Below, one piece after another: positions 44,989 through 53,650 of a DNA stretch of 64,000 nt. A program made the translations under genes and the position numbers. The number at the start of each line of letters is the position of its first letter. The stretch's first letter is position 1. The stretch spans positions 142,915 through 206,914 of the forward strand of contig PHEB01000001.1 in the NCBI GenBank assembly GCA_002842735.1, read 5' to 3'. The DNA comes from Alphaproteobacteria bacterium HGW-Alphaproteobacteria-7. GTDB lineage: Bacteria; Pseudomonadota; Alphaproteobacteria; Sphingomonadales; Sphingomonadaceae. The notes under the pieces were generated by a model. The model saw nothing but the letters and a program-made list of their open reading frames with translations. It ran no database searches and had not been told where the DNA came from.

Positions 44989-45423
44989 ATGGAGCTTTCG
45001 TTGAACCAGAAAATCGATCTCGAACAACTCTGCGCCGAAAAAGGTCTGCGCATCACCGAACAACGCCGGGTGATTGCCAAGGTGTTGTCGGAAAGCGATG
45101 ATCATCCCGACGTCGAACTGCTTCACAGCCGCGCTGCGGAGGTCGATCCGGGGATTTCGATCGCCACGGTCTACCGAACGGTTCGGCTGTTCGAAGAGGC
45201 AGGCATTCTGGATCGCCATGATTTCGGTGATGGCCGATCGCGTTATGAACCCGTGCCCGAAGCGCACCACGATCACCTGATCGATGTCGAAACCGGCAAG
45301 GTTGTCGAATTCGTCGATCCCGAGGTTGAGGCATTGCAGCGCCAGATTGCCGAACGGCTGGGTTATCGGCTGGTCGATCACCGCATGGAGCTTTACGGCG
45401 TTCGCCTGTCGCGCAATGACTGA
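44989..45423 (+). CDS. fur: Fur family transcriptional regulator (Fur/Irr/Mur type)
   Basis: A 144-residue metalloregulator. The winged helix (ITEQRRVIAKVL … SIATVYRTVRLFEEAGIL) is followed by a dimerisation domain with the metal site HHDHLID (about residues 90-96). There is no C-terminal CxxC zinc site. In alphaproteobacteria such proteins may act as Fur, Mur or Irr, so iron versus manganese sensing is open. Overlaps plsC by 8 bp. Confidence 0.9.
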   Translation: MELSLNQKIDLEQLCAEKGLRITEQRRVIAKVLSESDDHPDVELLHSRAAEVDPGISIATVYRTVRLFEEAGILDRHDFGDGRSRYEPVPEAHHDHLIDVETGKVVEFVDPEVEALQRQIAERLGYRLVDHRMELYGVRLSRND

Positions 45424-46327
45424 CCCGGCTGTTCCGCCCGGCAACCACAAAGCCTCCGATCAGCGCGAACACGAGCTCCGACAGGCAGCAATCCGGGGGG
45501 AAAGCACCCCGGTTACATGGGCCGGATGGCTGCGGCTTGGCCTGCGCGCAGCGGCGTTGGTTGGCCTGTTGCTGATGCTTTTGCCGCTGCATTATCTCTA
45601 CCGGACGCTCGCCTATGGCTCGCCCTTCCCGATGCTGTTCCTGCGCGGTGCTGCGCGGATTTGCGGCGCGCGGGTTGAGGTAATCGGCACGCATCTGCGG
45701 CGCGATGTGTTCTATGTCGCCAATCACCTGTCGTGGGTGGATATTCTTGCGATGGCTGGGGCAAGCGGCACCGCCTTTGTCGCCAAGGCCGAACTTGCCG
45801 AAACGCCGGTGGTCGGCTGGCTGGCCCGGCTCAACCGGACAGTATTCGTCAAGCGTGAACACCGCATGGGTGTGGCCGAACAGATAAACGCCTTGAGAGA
45901 GGCGCTGTTCGACAACTGGTCAGTTACGGTGTTCCCCGAAGGCACCACCACCGATGGGCAATCGCTGCTTCCGTTCAAGACCTCGATGCTATCGGTGCTC
46001 GAACCGCCGCCGCCCGGTGTGCTGGTGCAGCCGGTGATCCTCGATTACGGCGCGGTCGCGGAATGGATCGGCTGGATCGGTGAGGAAAGCGGCGTCAACA
46101 ACGCCAAGCGGGTATTGTCACGCAGGGGCACTTTCCGGCTCAAAGTGCATTTCCTCGAACCTTTCAGCCCCGAAGATTTTCGCGGAAGAAAGGCAATCGG
46201 CATGGAATCGCGCCGCCGGATCGAAGAAGGTCTGGTGGCGATACTCGGTCGCCCGCTGCGGCCGTTTGCGCACACTGTCCCGCCCGTGCGTTATGAACCT
46301 CGCCCGGAAAGCCAGCGCGTCGATTAG
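45416..46327 (+). CDS. plsC: 1-acyl-glycerol-3-phosphate acyltransferase
   Basis: A 303-residue membrane-bound acyltransferase. One hydrophobic segment (ALVGLLLMLLPLHYLY, about residues 52-67) precedes the catalytic motif NHLSWVD (HX4D) and the substrate motif FPEGTTTDG. It makes phosphatidic acid in phospholipid synthesis. I chose ATG 45416, which overlaps the fur stop; the open frame upstream is antisense-like noise. fur-plsC-miaB is a conserved order, but miaB here lies 4 kb away on the other strand. Confidence 0.9.
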   Translation: MTDPAVPPGNHKASDQREHELRQAAIRGESTPVTWAGWLRLGLRAAALVGLLLMLLPLHYLYRTLAYGSPFPMLFLRGAARICGARVEVIGTHLRRDVFYVANHLSWVDILAMAGASGTAFVAKAELAETPVVGWLARLNRTVFVKREHRMGVAEQINALREALFDNWSVTVFPEGTTTDGQSLLPFKTSMLSVLEPPPPGVLVQPVILDYGAVAEWIGWIGEESGVNNAKRVLSRRGTFRLKVHFLEPFSPEDFRGRKAIGMESRRRIEEGLVAILGRPLRPFAHTVPPVRYEPRPESQRVD

Positions 46328-46334
46328 AGCAATT

Positions 46335-47219
46335 CTACAGCCCCGCGCGCACCAGCCAATCGTGGAAGATCCGCACCGGGCGGCTTTCCAGCGCAACTGG
46401 TCGGCACACGAACCAGTAGCTATAGGGGCTTTCCACGGGCTTGCCGGGCAGGTTGATTAGCCGGCTATCATTGGCGCGGCGCAGGTGATCATCGTGCATA
46501 ATCGCAATGCCAAGCCCCTGTGCGGCGGCCTCCAGCATCAATTGGCCCGAATCGTAATGATCGATGGCCGCAGGGTTCATGTTGTCGAGATCGTTGGCCT
46601 TTTTCCACGCGGCGAAGCTTTCGGGCAATTCGTTGTGGATCAGGAAGGTCTGCCTCGCCATCATCTCGGGCGTAATGTTCGGCCCTATCGCCCGCGCTAC
46701 GTCCTTGCTGCAGATCGCATGGACAAGATTGTGGTCGAGCCGCACCGCGTGCAGCCCGCTGGCCGGGCCGCGCGACAGGATGATCGCGGCGTCCAGCGTG
46801 TCGCCCACCCGGTCTTCAAGATGCGGGGCAGTGTCGATGTCGATATGCAGCAGCGGGTGGCGCTGGCGCAGTTCGCCCAGCCGTGGGAACAATCGCTGGC
46901 TGCCGAACATCGGCAACACGCCCAGCCGCAGGCGCAACAGCGCGATATTGTCCGACTGGCTTTCCACCGCGCGGGCGAGCGCCTCCATATGCGGGTTCAC
47001 CGCTTCGTAGAACGCCTGGCCCTCATCGGTCAGTTGCATCGACTGGCGCGCGCGGGTGAAGAGTTTCTTGCCGACGAATTCCTCCAGATTGCTGATCCGC
47101 CGCGACAATGCCGAGGGGCTGAGGCCAATCTCCTCAGCCGCCGCCCGCGCCGAACCGAGCCGGACGGTGCGCATAAATGCTTCAAGCGCGCGAAGCGGGG
47201 GCAGGCGGCGTGCGGGCAT
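46335..47219 (-). CDS. LysR family regulator, GcvA-like
   Basis: A 294-residue regulator. It has the N-terminal HTH (GSARAAAEEIGLSPSALSRR with ISNLEEFVGKKLF) and a substrate-binding domain with SRGPASGLHAVRLDHNLVHAIC. The MPARRLPPLRALEAF start (ATG 47219) resembles GcvA-type regulators. It is convergent with plsC, 7 bp apart. It occupies the place where lnt often follows corC. Target and effector unknown. Confidence 0.87.
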   Translation of the reverse strand: MPARRLPPLRALEAFMRTVRLGSARAAAEEIGLSPSALSRRISNLEEFVGKKLFTRARQSMQLTDEGQAFYEAVNPHMEALARAVESQSDNIALLRLRLGVLPMFGSQRLFPRLGELRQRHPLLHIDIDTAPHLEDRVGDTLDAAIILSRGPASGLHAVRLDHNLVHAICSKDVARAIGPNITPEMMARQTFLIHNELPESFAAWKKANDLDNMNPAAIDHYDSGQLMLEAAAQGLGIAIMHDDHLRRANDSRLINLPGKPVESPYSYWFVCRPVALESRPVRIFHDWLVRAGL

Positions 47220-47301
47220 CAAACATCTCCTTGCTGCTAGGAGATACAGCCAAAATCGCGGTTTGGATGCAAAAAATCGAAGAAAAATTGCATCCCCTGC
47301 G

Positions 47302-48243
47302 TCAGCGTTGCGCCTGTTGCACGTCACCCGCTGCTGCCGGAGGGTGAAGCCGCAACCGCGTCACATGGGTTTCGTCGCCCGCAGTGACTTCAATCCGCCA
47401 GCCGCTCGCGTGTTCCAGCACCGTGCCGACCGGCGGCACCGCCTCGGCCAGAACGAAGGCCAGCCCCCCCAGCGTATCGACCGCTTCTTCAACCTCAGCC
47501 AGACGCGGATCGACCTGCACAGCGACATCGTCCAGCTCCGCGCGGGCATCGCAATCCCACATCCCTTCACCGATCGGCACGATCAGCGCTTGCGGCGCAT
47601 CATCATGTTCATCCTCGATATCGCCGACGATCTCCTCGACCAGATCCTCGATCGTGATCAGCCCGTCGGTGCCCGAAAACTCATCGAGCACGATCGCAAG
47701 GTGCACGCGCTGGGTGCGCATATCGGCCAGCACATCCAGCGCCCCGCGCGCCTGCGGCACATACAGCGGCTGACGCATCAAGGTCGTCCAGTCATCGGGC
47801 GGCGGGGTGCCATTGGCGAGAAAGGGGAAGATATCCTTGATGTGGATCATCCCGATCACGCTATCGAGCGTTTCGCGGTATACCGGCATCCGCGAATGGC
47901 CATGTTCGCTGAAGGCGGCGACCATTTCGGCCCAGCTGATATCGGCATCCACCGCGATGATCTCGCCGCGCGGCACCGCCACGTCATCGGCGTCATGTTC
48001 GGAGAAATGCAGCAGGTTGCGCAACATCTGGCGTTCAACCCGCGACAGATCACCGCGCGCGGTGCTGCGGTCTTCGCCGCCCGCAGAGTCATTCTCGTCC
48101 TCGTGCTCGTCGATCGCCTCTTCGAGCTGTTCACGCAAGGAACGCTCCGCTTCGAAGCCCAGGATCTTGCGTAAGGCAGGCCAAAGCCCGCTGCTACTGT
48201 CCGCGTCTCCCGATAGAGGCGCAGAAGATGAAGAATCGGCCAT
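47302..48243 (-). CDS. corC: CorC/HlyC family CBS-domain protein
   Basis: A 313-residue cytoplasmic protein. Order: an acidic N-terminal segment (DEHEDENDSAGGEDRS), two CBS repeats (VPRGEIIAVDAD … GMIHIKDIFPFL and LVEEIVGDIEDEHDD) and the C-terminal CorC_HlyC domain (VDTLGGLAFVLAEAVPPVG). It is linked to magnesium and cobalt handling and adenosine nucleotide binding. It follows ybeY, as in most proteobacteria. Confidence 0.92.
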   Translation of the reverse strand: MADSSSSAPLSGDADSSSGLWPALRKILGFEAERSLREQLEEAIDEHEDENDSAGGEDRSTARGDLSRVERQMLRNLLHFSEHDADDVAVPRGEIIAVDADISWAEMVAAFSEHGHSRMPVYRETLDSVIGMIHIKDIFPFLANGTPPPDDWTTLMRQPLYVPQARGALDVLADMRTQRVHLAIVLDEFSGTDGLITIEDLVEEIVGDIEDEHDDAPQALIVPIGEGMWDCDARAELDDVAVQVDPRLAEVEEAVDTLGGLAFVLAEAVPPVGTVLEHASGWRIEVTAGDETHVTRLRLHPPAAAGDVQQAQR

Positions 48244-48269
48244 GGCCTTAGAAACAGCTCCTTGGGTTG

Positions 48270-48749
48270 CTATTCGCCATATGGGTCAGGGATACCCAGT
48301 TTTGCAAGTATCGCCGTTTCCAACGCTTCCATTTGTTCGGCCTGTGCGTCGGAATCGACATGATCGTGGCCCGCAAGATGCAGCAACCCGTGGACAATCA
48401 GGTGGGCGGCGTGGGCTTCCAGCGGCACAGCCTTCTCCGCCGCTTCGCGCGCGCAAGTTTCGTAAGCCAGCGCGATATCGCCAAGCATGACGGGCGGGCC
48501 GTCCGGCGCGAGTTGGCTGAGTTCATCGCGTTCCAGCATCGGGAAACTGAGCACGTTGGTGGGCTTGTCGCGCCCGCGCCATTCGCGGTTGAGCGCGTGG
48601 ACTTCGGCGTCGGAAGTGAACAGCAGGCTCGCCATCAGGCGCGGGTTGGCAAGCACCGGCTCGCCCTCACCCGCAGCCTGCGCCGCACGCTCCACCAGCG
48701 CCTCCCACTCGCCCGCAGGCCAGCCTTCGATGTCGATATCAAGCTGCAT
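48270..48749 (-). CDS. ybeY: Endoribonuclease YbeY (16S rRNA maturation)
   Basis: A 159-residue metalloprotein with the zinc motif HGLLHLAGHDH (H-x3-H-x5-H) and the NREWRGRDKPTNVLSFP segment. It processes the 16S rRNA 3' end. Its start codon is only 13 bp from the 5' module of the GIY-YIG element, which now separates it from phoH; in related genomes these genes normally abut, so its expression may depend on sequence in the element or on a new promoter. Confidence 0.94.
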   Translation of the reverse strand: MQLDIDIEGWPAGEWEALVERAAQAAGEGEPVLANPRLMASLLFTSDAEVHALNREWRGRDKPTNVLSFPMLERDELSQLAPDGPPVMLGDIALAYETCAREAAEKAVPLEAHAAHLIVHGLLHLAGHDHVDSDAQAEQMEALETAILAKLGIPDPYGE

Positions 48750-48994
48750 GGCGCGCCTGTTGGAGACACATGTTACACTGTCCTGAAGCAGAAAACCGGG
48801 CCTTACAAAGCCGCCTGCGACGCAGGTGCAACGGGCAAGGGCGAAAAGCGTGGTTCATGCCGCCGCAGGGTAGCGCGAAAGCCGCAAGGTAGGAAAGGGA
48901 AACGCTCCAACCCGCCCCGCCTATGTCTGTTTTTGGGGGAGCGATGGAGAATGGCGAATGGCGGGGATTGGGTGGATTGTGCCACACCCACTTT

Positions 48995-49018
48995 CGTCGC
49001 CCCGTGCTTGACACGGGG
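48995..49018 (+). repeat. R5 unit, left end of GIY-YIG element
   Basis: Twenty-four bases starting CGTCGCCCCGTGCTTGACAC, identical to 22672-22695. It is 41 bp before the GIY-YIG ATG. Confidence 0.88.
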
Positions 49019-49059
49019 CTTGGCTTTTCTTTCTTCGCCATTGCCGCGATACTCGGATC

Positions 49060-49371
49060 ATGGAGAAGGGCGGCTGGGTCTATATCATGGCAAACCGCTA
49101 CCGCGGCGGGATGTATATCGGCGTCACCTCGAATGTTCTGGCCCGCGTGAATCAGCACCGCGAGGGGATGGGTGCGCGCCATGTCGCCGATTTCGCGAAG
49201 TTCCGGCTCGTCTATGTCGAGCGCCACGAAGAGATCGAACAGGCGATTGCCCGCGAGAAGCTGGTCAAGAAATGGCGGCGCGAATGGAAGTTCGCGCTGA
49301 TCGAGGCAGATAATCCGGATTGGAACGATCTGTGGGAGCAGTGGTTCGCAACTGACGCAGGAGAAGCTTAG
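49060..49371 (+). CDS. Small GIY-YIG nuclease domain protein
   Basis: A 103-residue single-domain protein. The GIY-YIG motif appears as VYIMANRYRGGMYIGVTSN (YIM and YIG tyrosines), followed by the arginine in LARVNQHREG and the metal-binding glutamate in VERHEEIEQAIAREK. It resembles the UPF0213/YhbQ-like family often found singly or in several copies in alphaproteobacteria. A target or function is not known. The gene sits exactly between two inverted R5 repeats inside a conserved operon, which suggests it belongs to the repeat's mobility. Confidence 0.87.
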   Translation: MEKGGWVYIMANRYRGGMYIGVTSNVLARVNQHREGMGARHVADFAKFRLVYVERHEEIEQAIAREKLVKKWRREWKFALIEADNPDWNDLWEQWFATDAGEA

Positions 49372-49376
49372 CCAAA

Positions 49377-49400
49377 CCCCGTGTCAAGCACGGGGCGACG
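49377..49400 (-). repeat. R5 unit, right end of GIY-YIG element
   Basis: Exact reverse complement of 48995-49018 and identical to 22739-22762. It begins five bases after the GIY-YIG stop codon, and its internal palindrome (CCCCGTG…CACGGGG) could also terminate transcription. Confidence 0.88.
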
Positions 49401-49477
49401 AAGATATGAGAGGGCGATAACGGGGTCGCAACCCGAAAGGCAGCTTTGCCGCCTCAATGACCCCAAACCGGACGCCC

Positions 49478-50515
49478 CTAACCCTCTTCACCATTCCCCT
49501 CATACGCCTCGACAATCCGCCCCACGATCGGGTGGCGCACCACGTCGGCGGCGGTGAAGCGGATTGTGCCGAAGCCTTCGATGCCCTCCAGCCGCGATAC
49601 CGCATCGTTCAGCCCGCTGCTTGTCGGCCCGCCGGGAATATCCACCTGCCGGGGATCGCCGCAGATCACCATCCGGCTGTTCTGGCCAAACCGGGTGAGG
49701 AACATCTTCATCTGTTCGCGCGTGGTGTTCTGCGCTTCATCCAGAATGATGAAGCTGTCCGCCAGCGTGCGCCCGCGCATGAAGGCAATCGGCGCGATTT
49801 CGATCTCGCCATTGGCCAGCCGCCGCTCAACCTGTTCGGGCGGCATACAATCGTTCAGCGCATCATAAAGCGGGCGCAGATAGGGATCGACTTTCTCCTT
49901 CATGTCGCCGGGCAGAAAGCCGAGCTTCTCCCCCGCCTCCACCGCCGGGCGCGACAGGATCAGGCGCTGCACGCTTCCGGTGATCAACTGCGCCACCGCC
50001 TGCGCCACCGCCAGATAGGTCTTGCCCGTCCCCGCCGGGCCAAGCGCGAAGATGATATCGTCGCGCGCCAGGCTGCGCATATAGTCGATCTGCGTGGCGG
50101 AACGCGGCACGATGGTTTTCTTGCGCGTGCGGATCATGATCGGCGGCGCATCCGCCTCACCCGAGATGATCCCTTCGAGCGTGGGTTCGGATGACATCGC
50201 GATCATCGCTTCGATCGCCCCGCTATCCAGCGCCTCGCCCCGCGCAAGCCGATCATACATGGTTTTGAGCGTATCGCGGGCGCGGGCGACGTTATCCTCC
50301 GCCCCTTCGATCACCACCTGATGCCCGCGTGCATGGATATACACGCCAAGCCGGTTTTCGACCTGCACCAGATTGGCGTCGAACTGGCCGAACAGGGGGC
50401 CAAGCAGCGACTGGTTTTCAAAGGTCAGATCAACGCGCGCGCGCCGGGGTTCCGGAAGATCGCGCGGATCGGGCGAAAGAGCCGGATGTCCGGCACGGGA
50501 GGGTCGTCGGCCCAT
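49478..50515 (-). CDS. phoH: PhoH family ATPase
   Basis: A 345-residue protein with an N-terminal KH-like region (LTFENQSLLGPLFGQFD) and the P-loop ATPase domain (GPAGTGKTY, Walker B ILDEAQNT, GDPRQVDIPGG). PhoH and YbeY are thought to act together in RNA processing. It lies between miaB and, across the GIY-YIG element, ybeY. Confidence 0.93.
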   Translation of the reverse strand: MGRRPSRAGHPALSPDPRDLPEPRRARVDLTFENQSLLGPLFGQFDANLVQVENRLGVYIHARGHQVVIEGAEDNVARARDTLKTMYDRLARGEALDSGAIEAMIAMSSEPTLEGIISGEADAPPIMIRTRKKTIVPRSATQIDYMRSLARDDIIFALGPAGTGKTYLAVAQAVAQLITGSVQRLILSRPAVEAGEKLGFLPGDMKEKVDPYLRPLYDALNDCMPPEQVERRLANGEIEIAPIAFMRGRTLADSFIILDEAQNTTREQMKMFLTRFGQNSRMVICGDPRQVDIPGGPTSSGLNDAVSRLEGIEGFGTIRFTAADVVRHPIVGRIVEAYEGNGEEG

Positions 50516-50623
50516 AGGTTCCTTTGGTTCAGACCAAGGGACAATCCCTCGTCCTGAGTCGCGAAGGTAAGCACACGCGGGGGCAAAGCAAGCGCGGGGG
50601 AGTAACGCAGCGGTGGAAAGTCA

Positions 50624-51967
50624 TCAAACCGTTATGGTTTGGCGCGCCAGTCCCATCACTGAATTCGGCCCCGCCTCGGCCAATTCGACCTCGACCAGGT
50701 CGCCCAAGCTGGCGGGCGCTTCGAACCACACCGATTGCAGCCACGGCGATTTGCCGAGCCATTGGCCGGGGCTGCGCCCGGTGCGTTCGACCAACACGGA
50801 GCAGGTCTTGCCGACGCTTGCCTGATTGAACGCGAATTGGTGGTGGGCGATGCGTGCTTGCAGGCGTTGCAGGCGTTCATCCATCACTTCGGGCGCGATC
50901 TGGCCCTCCATCGTCGCGGCAGGCGTGCCGGGGCGCGGGGAGTATTTGAAGCTGAAGGCGTGGGCGTAGCGGACTTCATCGACGATCCGCAGCGTATCTT
51001 CGAACTCCGCCTCGGTCTCGCCGGGGAAGCCGACGATGAAATCGCCCGACAGCGCGATATCGGGCCGCACGGCGCGGAATTGCTCCAGCAGCCGCAGGTA
51101 ACTTTCCGCCGTGTGCTGGCGGTTCATCGCTTTCAGCACCCGGTCACTGCCGCTCTGCACGGGCAGGTGCAGATAGGGCATGAGCTTCGCCACCTCGCCA
51201 TGCGCGGCGATCAGGCTCTCGTCCATGTCGTTGGGATGGCTGGTGGTGTAGCGGATGCGCTCCAGCCCATCGATCCGGGCGAGCGCGTGGATCAGGCCGG
51301 CGAGGCCCGTTGTGCGACCCTTGTCATCCTCACCCGCCCACGCATTGACGTTCTGGCCAAGCAGGGTGATTTCCTTCGCGCCTGCTTCAACCAATTTCTG
51401 CGCTTCGGCGATCAGGTGCGCGAAAGGCCGCGAGATTTCCGCGCCGCGCGTATAGGGCACCACGCAATAGGTGCAGAACTTGTTGCAGCCTTCCTGCACC
51501 GTCAGGAACGCGCTCGGCCCGCGTTTCTTGCGCTGCGGCAGCGCGTCAAACTTGGCGATGGCGGGCATATCGGTATCGGTCGCGCGGTCACCGTTCGCTG
51601 CCTTGTCGAGCATTTCGGGCAGGCGGTGATAGGCCTGCGGGCCGACCACGATGGAAACCGCAGGCGCGCGCGCCATGATCTCCTCTCCCTCGGCCTGCGC
51701 GACGCAGCCCGCGACTGCGATCAGCGGTGCCTTGCCCGCCTTGTTGCCCGCCTTCACCAAGCGGCCAATGTCCGAATAGACCTTCTCAGCCGCCTTTTCG
51801 CGGATGTGGCAGGTGTTGAGGATGACGAGGTCCGCCTCCTCCCCCTCAGGCGCGGGCGCGATGCCGCGTTCCCCCAGCAATTCGGCCATGCGCTCGCCAT
51901 CATAGACGTTCATCTGGCAGCCGAAGCTTTTGACCCGGTAGGTTTTGGGGGGAGAGGTGGGTTTCAT
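50624..51967 (-). CDS. miaB: tRNA-2-methylthio-N6-dimethylallyladenosine synthase MiaB
   Basis: A 447-residue radical SAM methylthiotransferase acting on A37 of tRNAs. The UPF0004 domain has cluster cysteines in [15 protein letters not shown] and AGCVAQ. The radical SAM cluster is CNKFCTYC, and a TRAM domain ends the protein. ATG 51967 gives the family-like start; the frame to 52006 is upstream noise. It depends on Fe-S supply such as that of nfuA. Confidence 0.94.
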   Translation of the reverse strand: MKPTSPPKTYRVKSFGCQMNVYDGERMAELLGERGIAPAPEGEEADLVILNTCHIREKAAEKVYSDIGRLVKAGNKAGKAPLIAVAGCVAQAEGEEIMARAPAVSIVVGPQAYHRLPEMLDKAANGDRATDTDMPAIAKFDALPQRKKRGPSAFLTVQEGCNKFCTYCVVPYTRGAEISRPFAHLIAEAQKLVEAGAKEITLLGQNVNAWAGEDDKGRTTGLAGLIHALARIDGLERIRYTTSHPNDMDESLIAAHGEVAKLMPYLHLPVQSGSDRVLKAMNRQHTAESYLRLLEQFRAVRPDIALSGDFIVGFPGETEAEFEDTLRIVDEVRYAHAFSFKYSPRPGTPAATMEGQIAPEVMDERLQRLQARIAHHQFAFNQASVGKTCSVLVERTGRSPGQWLGKSPWLQSVWFEAPASLGDLVEVELAEAGPNSVMGLARQTITV

Positions 51968-52002
51968 GAGGCCCGCGCCTTTAGCGCCGATGGGCGGCGG
52001 TT

Positions 52003-52938
52003 TCAATCGGCCGCGGGATCGGGCACCTTATCGGGGCGCGACTGATGGGCGCAGACAGGATGCGGCGCGGGCGTGCGCCCCGGATGCGGTTTGTCCGGCG
52101 GGCCGCATTCCACATCGGGCTTGGCAATCGCATTGGCGCGCACCACGCCCAGCGCATCCTTGCTTTCATAGGCCGCGATCCACGTCAGGCAATCGGCCAG
52201 TTTGCGCACTGAATGTTTGGAAAACCGGCTTTTTTGCGGGCGGCAATTGATGATGAACACGTCCGCCGCCGGGTCAGACCGGAACTTGCGCAGCGTCCGC
52301 AGCGCCTCACCGCGTTCGTTGATCAACGTGCGGTTGGCGGCGTTGATATCGGATTCTCCGCGATAGAAGGGTGAAAGGTTGAACAGCCACGCGCGCACAT
52401 CGGGATAGGCAATCGAAATCTCGGTCGCCAACGCCCCGCCCATCGAATGGCCCGCCACGTGCCACGCCGCCGCATCGTCAAACCGCTCACGCTCAGCGGT
52501 GAAATAGCGCCGGGCAATGTCGATCTGATCGCTTCGCAAGGTGCCGTAAAACACATCGGCGACGCCATCAAAATCCGTCCCGCGAAAGGCCACGATCCGG
52601 GCCACGGGAACAGCCCCGGGCCGGCCCGCATCATCATCGCCGTAAAGCGCGAACAGCTGATAATCGAACCCGGTTTTGGCATCCTCTGGCGCGATTGGCA
52701 GGCGATCAATCATCACCAGCCGCGATCCGGTATCGTCGAACAGGTCGCTGTCACCCTGATAGGCGTTGGTTGCGGCGATGGCGTAGGGGTAACTTTCCAC
52801 CGCCGCACCGCGCACAAAACCGCACCAACCGCCCGGTTCACCCTGACAGGGAGAACGCGACTGGGTAATATCGGGATAGGTAACGCAGCCGCCCAGCGCC
52901 AACAGCGCGAAAGCGAGCATGATGAGACGCGGGATCAT
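52003..52938 (-). CDS. Predicted lipase/alpha-beta hydrolase lipoprotein
   Basis: A 311-residue protein. The signal peptide ends LALGGC, a lipobox, so it is membrane-anchored. The lipase class 3-like core has [17 protein letters not shown] and the nucleophile elbow [11 protein letters not shown] second nearby element, [11 protein letters not shown], is typical of this group. The C-terminal 30 residues are Pro/His-rich and unconserved. Substrate unknown. Confidence 0.8.
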   Translation of the reverse strand: MIPRLIMLAFALLALGGCVTYPDITQSRSPCQGEPGGWCGFVRGAAVESYPYAIAATNAYQGDSDLFDDTGSRLVMIDRLPIAPEDAKTGFDYQLFALYGDDDAGRPGAVPVARIVAFRGTDFDGVADVFYGTLRSDQIDIARRYFTAERERFDDAAAWHVAGHSMGGALATEISIAYPDVRAWLFNLSPFYRGESDINAANRTLINERGEALRTLRKFRSDPAADVFIINCRPQKSRFSKHSVRKLADCLTWIAAYESKDALGVVRANAIAKPDVECGPPDKPHPGRTPAPHPVCAHQSRPDKVPDPAAD

Positions 52939-52956
52939 GTCAAATCCCGACGAACG

Positions 52957-53418
52957 TCAGGCAACAACCGCCTTCACAATCTTGCCCGGCGCGCGCGGCG
53001 GTTCGCCCTTCGGCAGCGCGTGGACGTGTTCCATGCCGCTCGTCACCTGGCCCCACACGGTGTATTGTTTATCGAGGAAGCGTGCGTCTTCAAGGCAGAT
53101 GAAGAACTGCGAATTGGCGCTGTCGGGGTTCTGTGCACGCGCCATCGAACACACGCCTTCGAGATGCGGTTCGGCGTTGAATTCGGCCTTCAGGTCGGGC
53201 TTGTCGCTGCTGCCCATGCCGGTGCCGGTCGGATCGCCGCCCTGCGCCATGAAGCCTGAAATCACGCGGTGGAACACCACGCCATCATAGAACCCTTCGC
53301 CTGCCAGTTCAGCAATGCGCGCAACATGGCCGGGGGCCAGATCGGGGCGCAGCTTGATCACGACGTCCTTGGGCTCGCCGTCGCCGGTGTCGAGGGTGAA
53401 GGTGAGGGTGTCTGCCAT
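52957..53418 (-). CDS. ppiB: Peptidyl-prolyl cis-trans isomerase, cyclophilin type
   Basis: A 153-residue cyclophilin. Active-site segments are FYDGVVFHRVISGFMAQGGD (Arg, Phe, Gln) and SANSQFFICLEDARFLD; the last third keeps the WGQVTSGM region. No signal peptide, so cytoplasmic (PpiB-like). GGAGAAAAACT precedes ATG 53418. Confidence 0.92.
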   Translation of the reverse strand: MADTLTFTLDTGDGEPKDVVIKLRPDLAPGHVARIAELAGEGFYDGVVFHRVISGFMAQGGDPTGTGMGSSDKPDLKAEFNAEPHLEGVCSMARAQNPDSANSQFFICLEDARFLDKQYTVWGQVTSGMEHVHALPKGEPPRAPGKIVKAVVA

Positions 53419-53440
53419 AGTTTTTCTCCGTAATCTCAAA

Positions 53441-53557
53441 CCCGTTCGTGCTGAGCTTGTCGAAGCACTGTCTTTCTTGAGGCACCGGGGGTGCGGGAAG
53501 AAGTGCGGCCCTTCGACAGGCATGTCCTGAGCCTGTCGAAGGACTCGGGCGAACGGG
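53441..53557. repeat. Palindromic repeat family R4, copy 2
   Basis: Contains CCCGTTCGTGCTGAGCTTGT … GGCCCTTCGACAGG, plus a third unit CCTGAGCCTGTCGAAGGAC and the closing GGGCGAACGGG. The internal AAGAAGTGCGG matches copy 1 (19100-19193). It lies in the divergent gap between ppiB and mgtE. Confidence 0.8.
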
Positions 53558-53650
53558 TTTCGGTGTTGTTGCGCCGCGCTTTTAGCAGGCAAAACGTGAC
53601 TGTCACCCTCCCGCGCTTGCTTTTCACCCCTCCCCGCCTAAACCGCCGAC

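Larger units (their letters stand above)
48762..49400 (+). mobile_element. Putative GIY-YIG mobile element with R5 terminal repeats
   Basis: Interrupts the miaB-phoH-ybeY-corC run, opposite in direction. Parts in order: GGAGACACATGTTACACTGT at 48762 (continuing CCTGAA), AAGGTAGGAAAGG at 48886, GGGTGGATT at 48970, the left 24-bp R5 at 48995-49018, a GIY-YIG gene, the right R5 at 49377-49400. The left and right R5 units are perfect reverse complements. The same ordered parts without a gene occur at 22209-22762. Whether the boundary is at 48762 or at the R5 units alone is unknown. The 310-bp gap 48750-49059 has no other gene. Confidence 0.6.
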
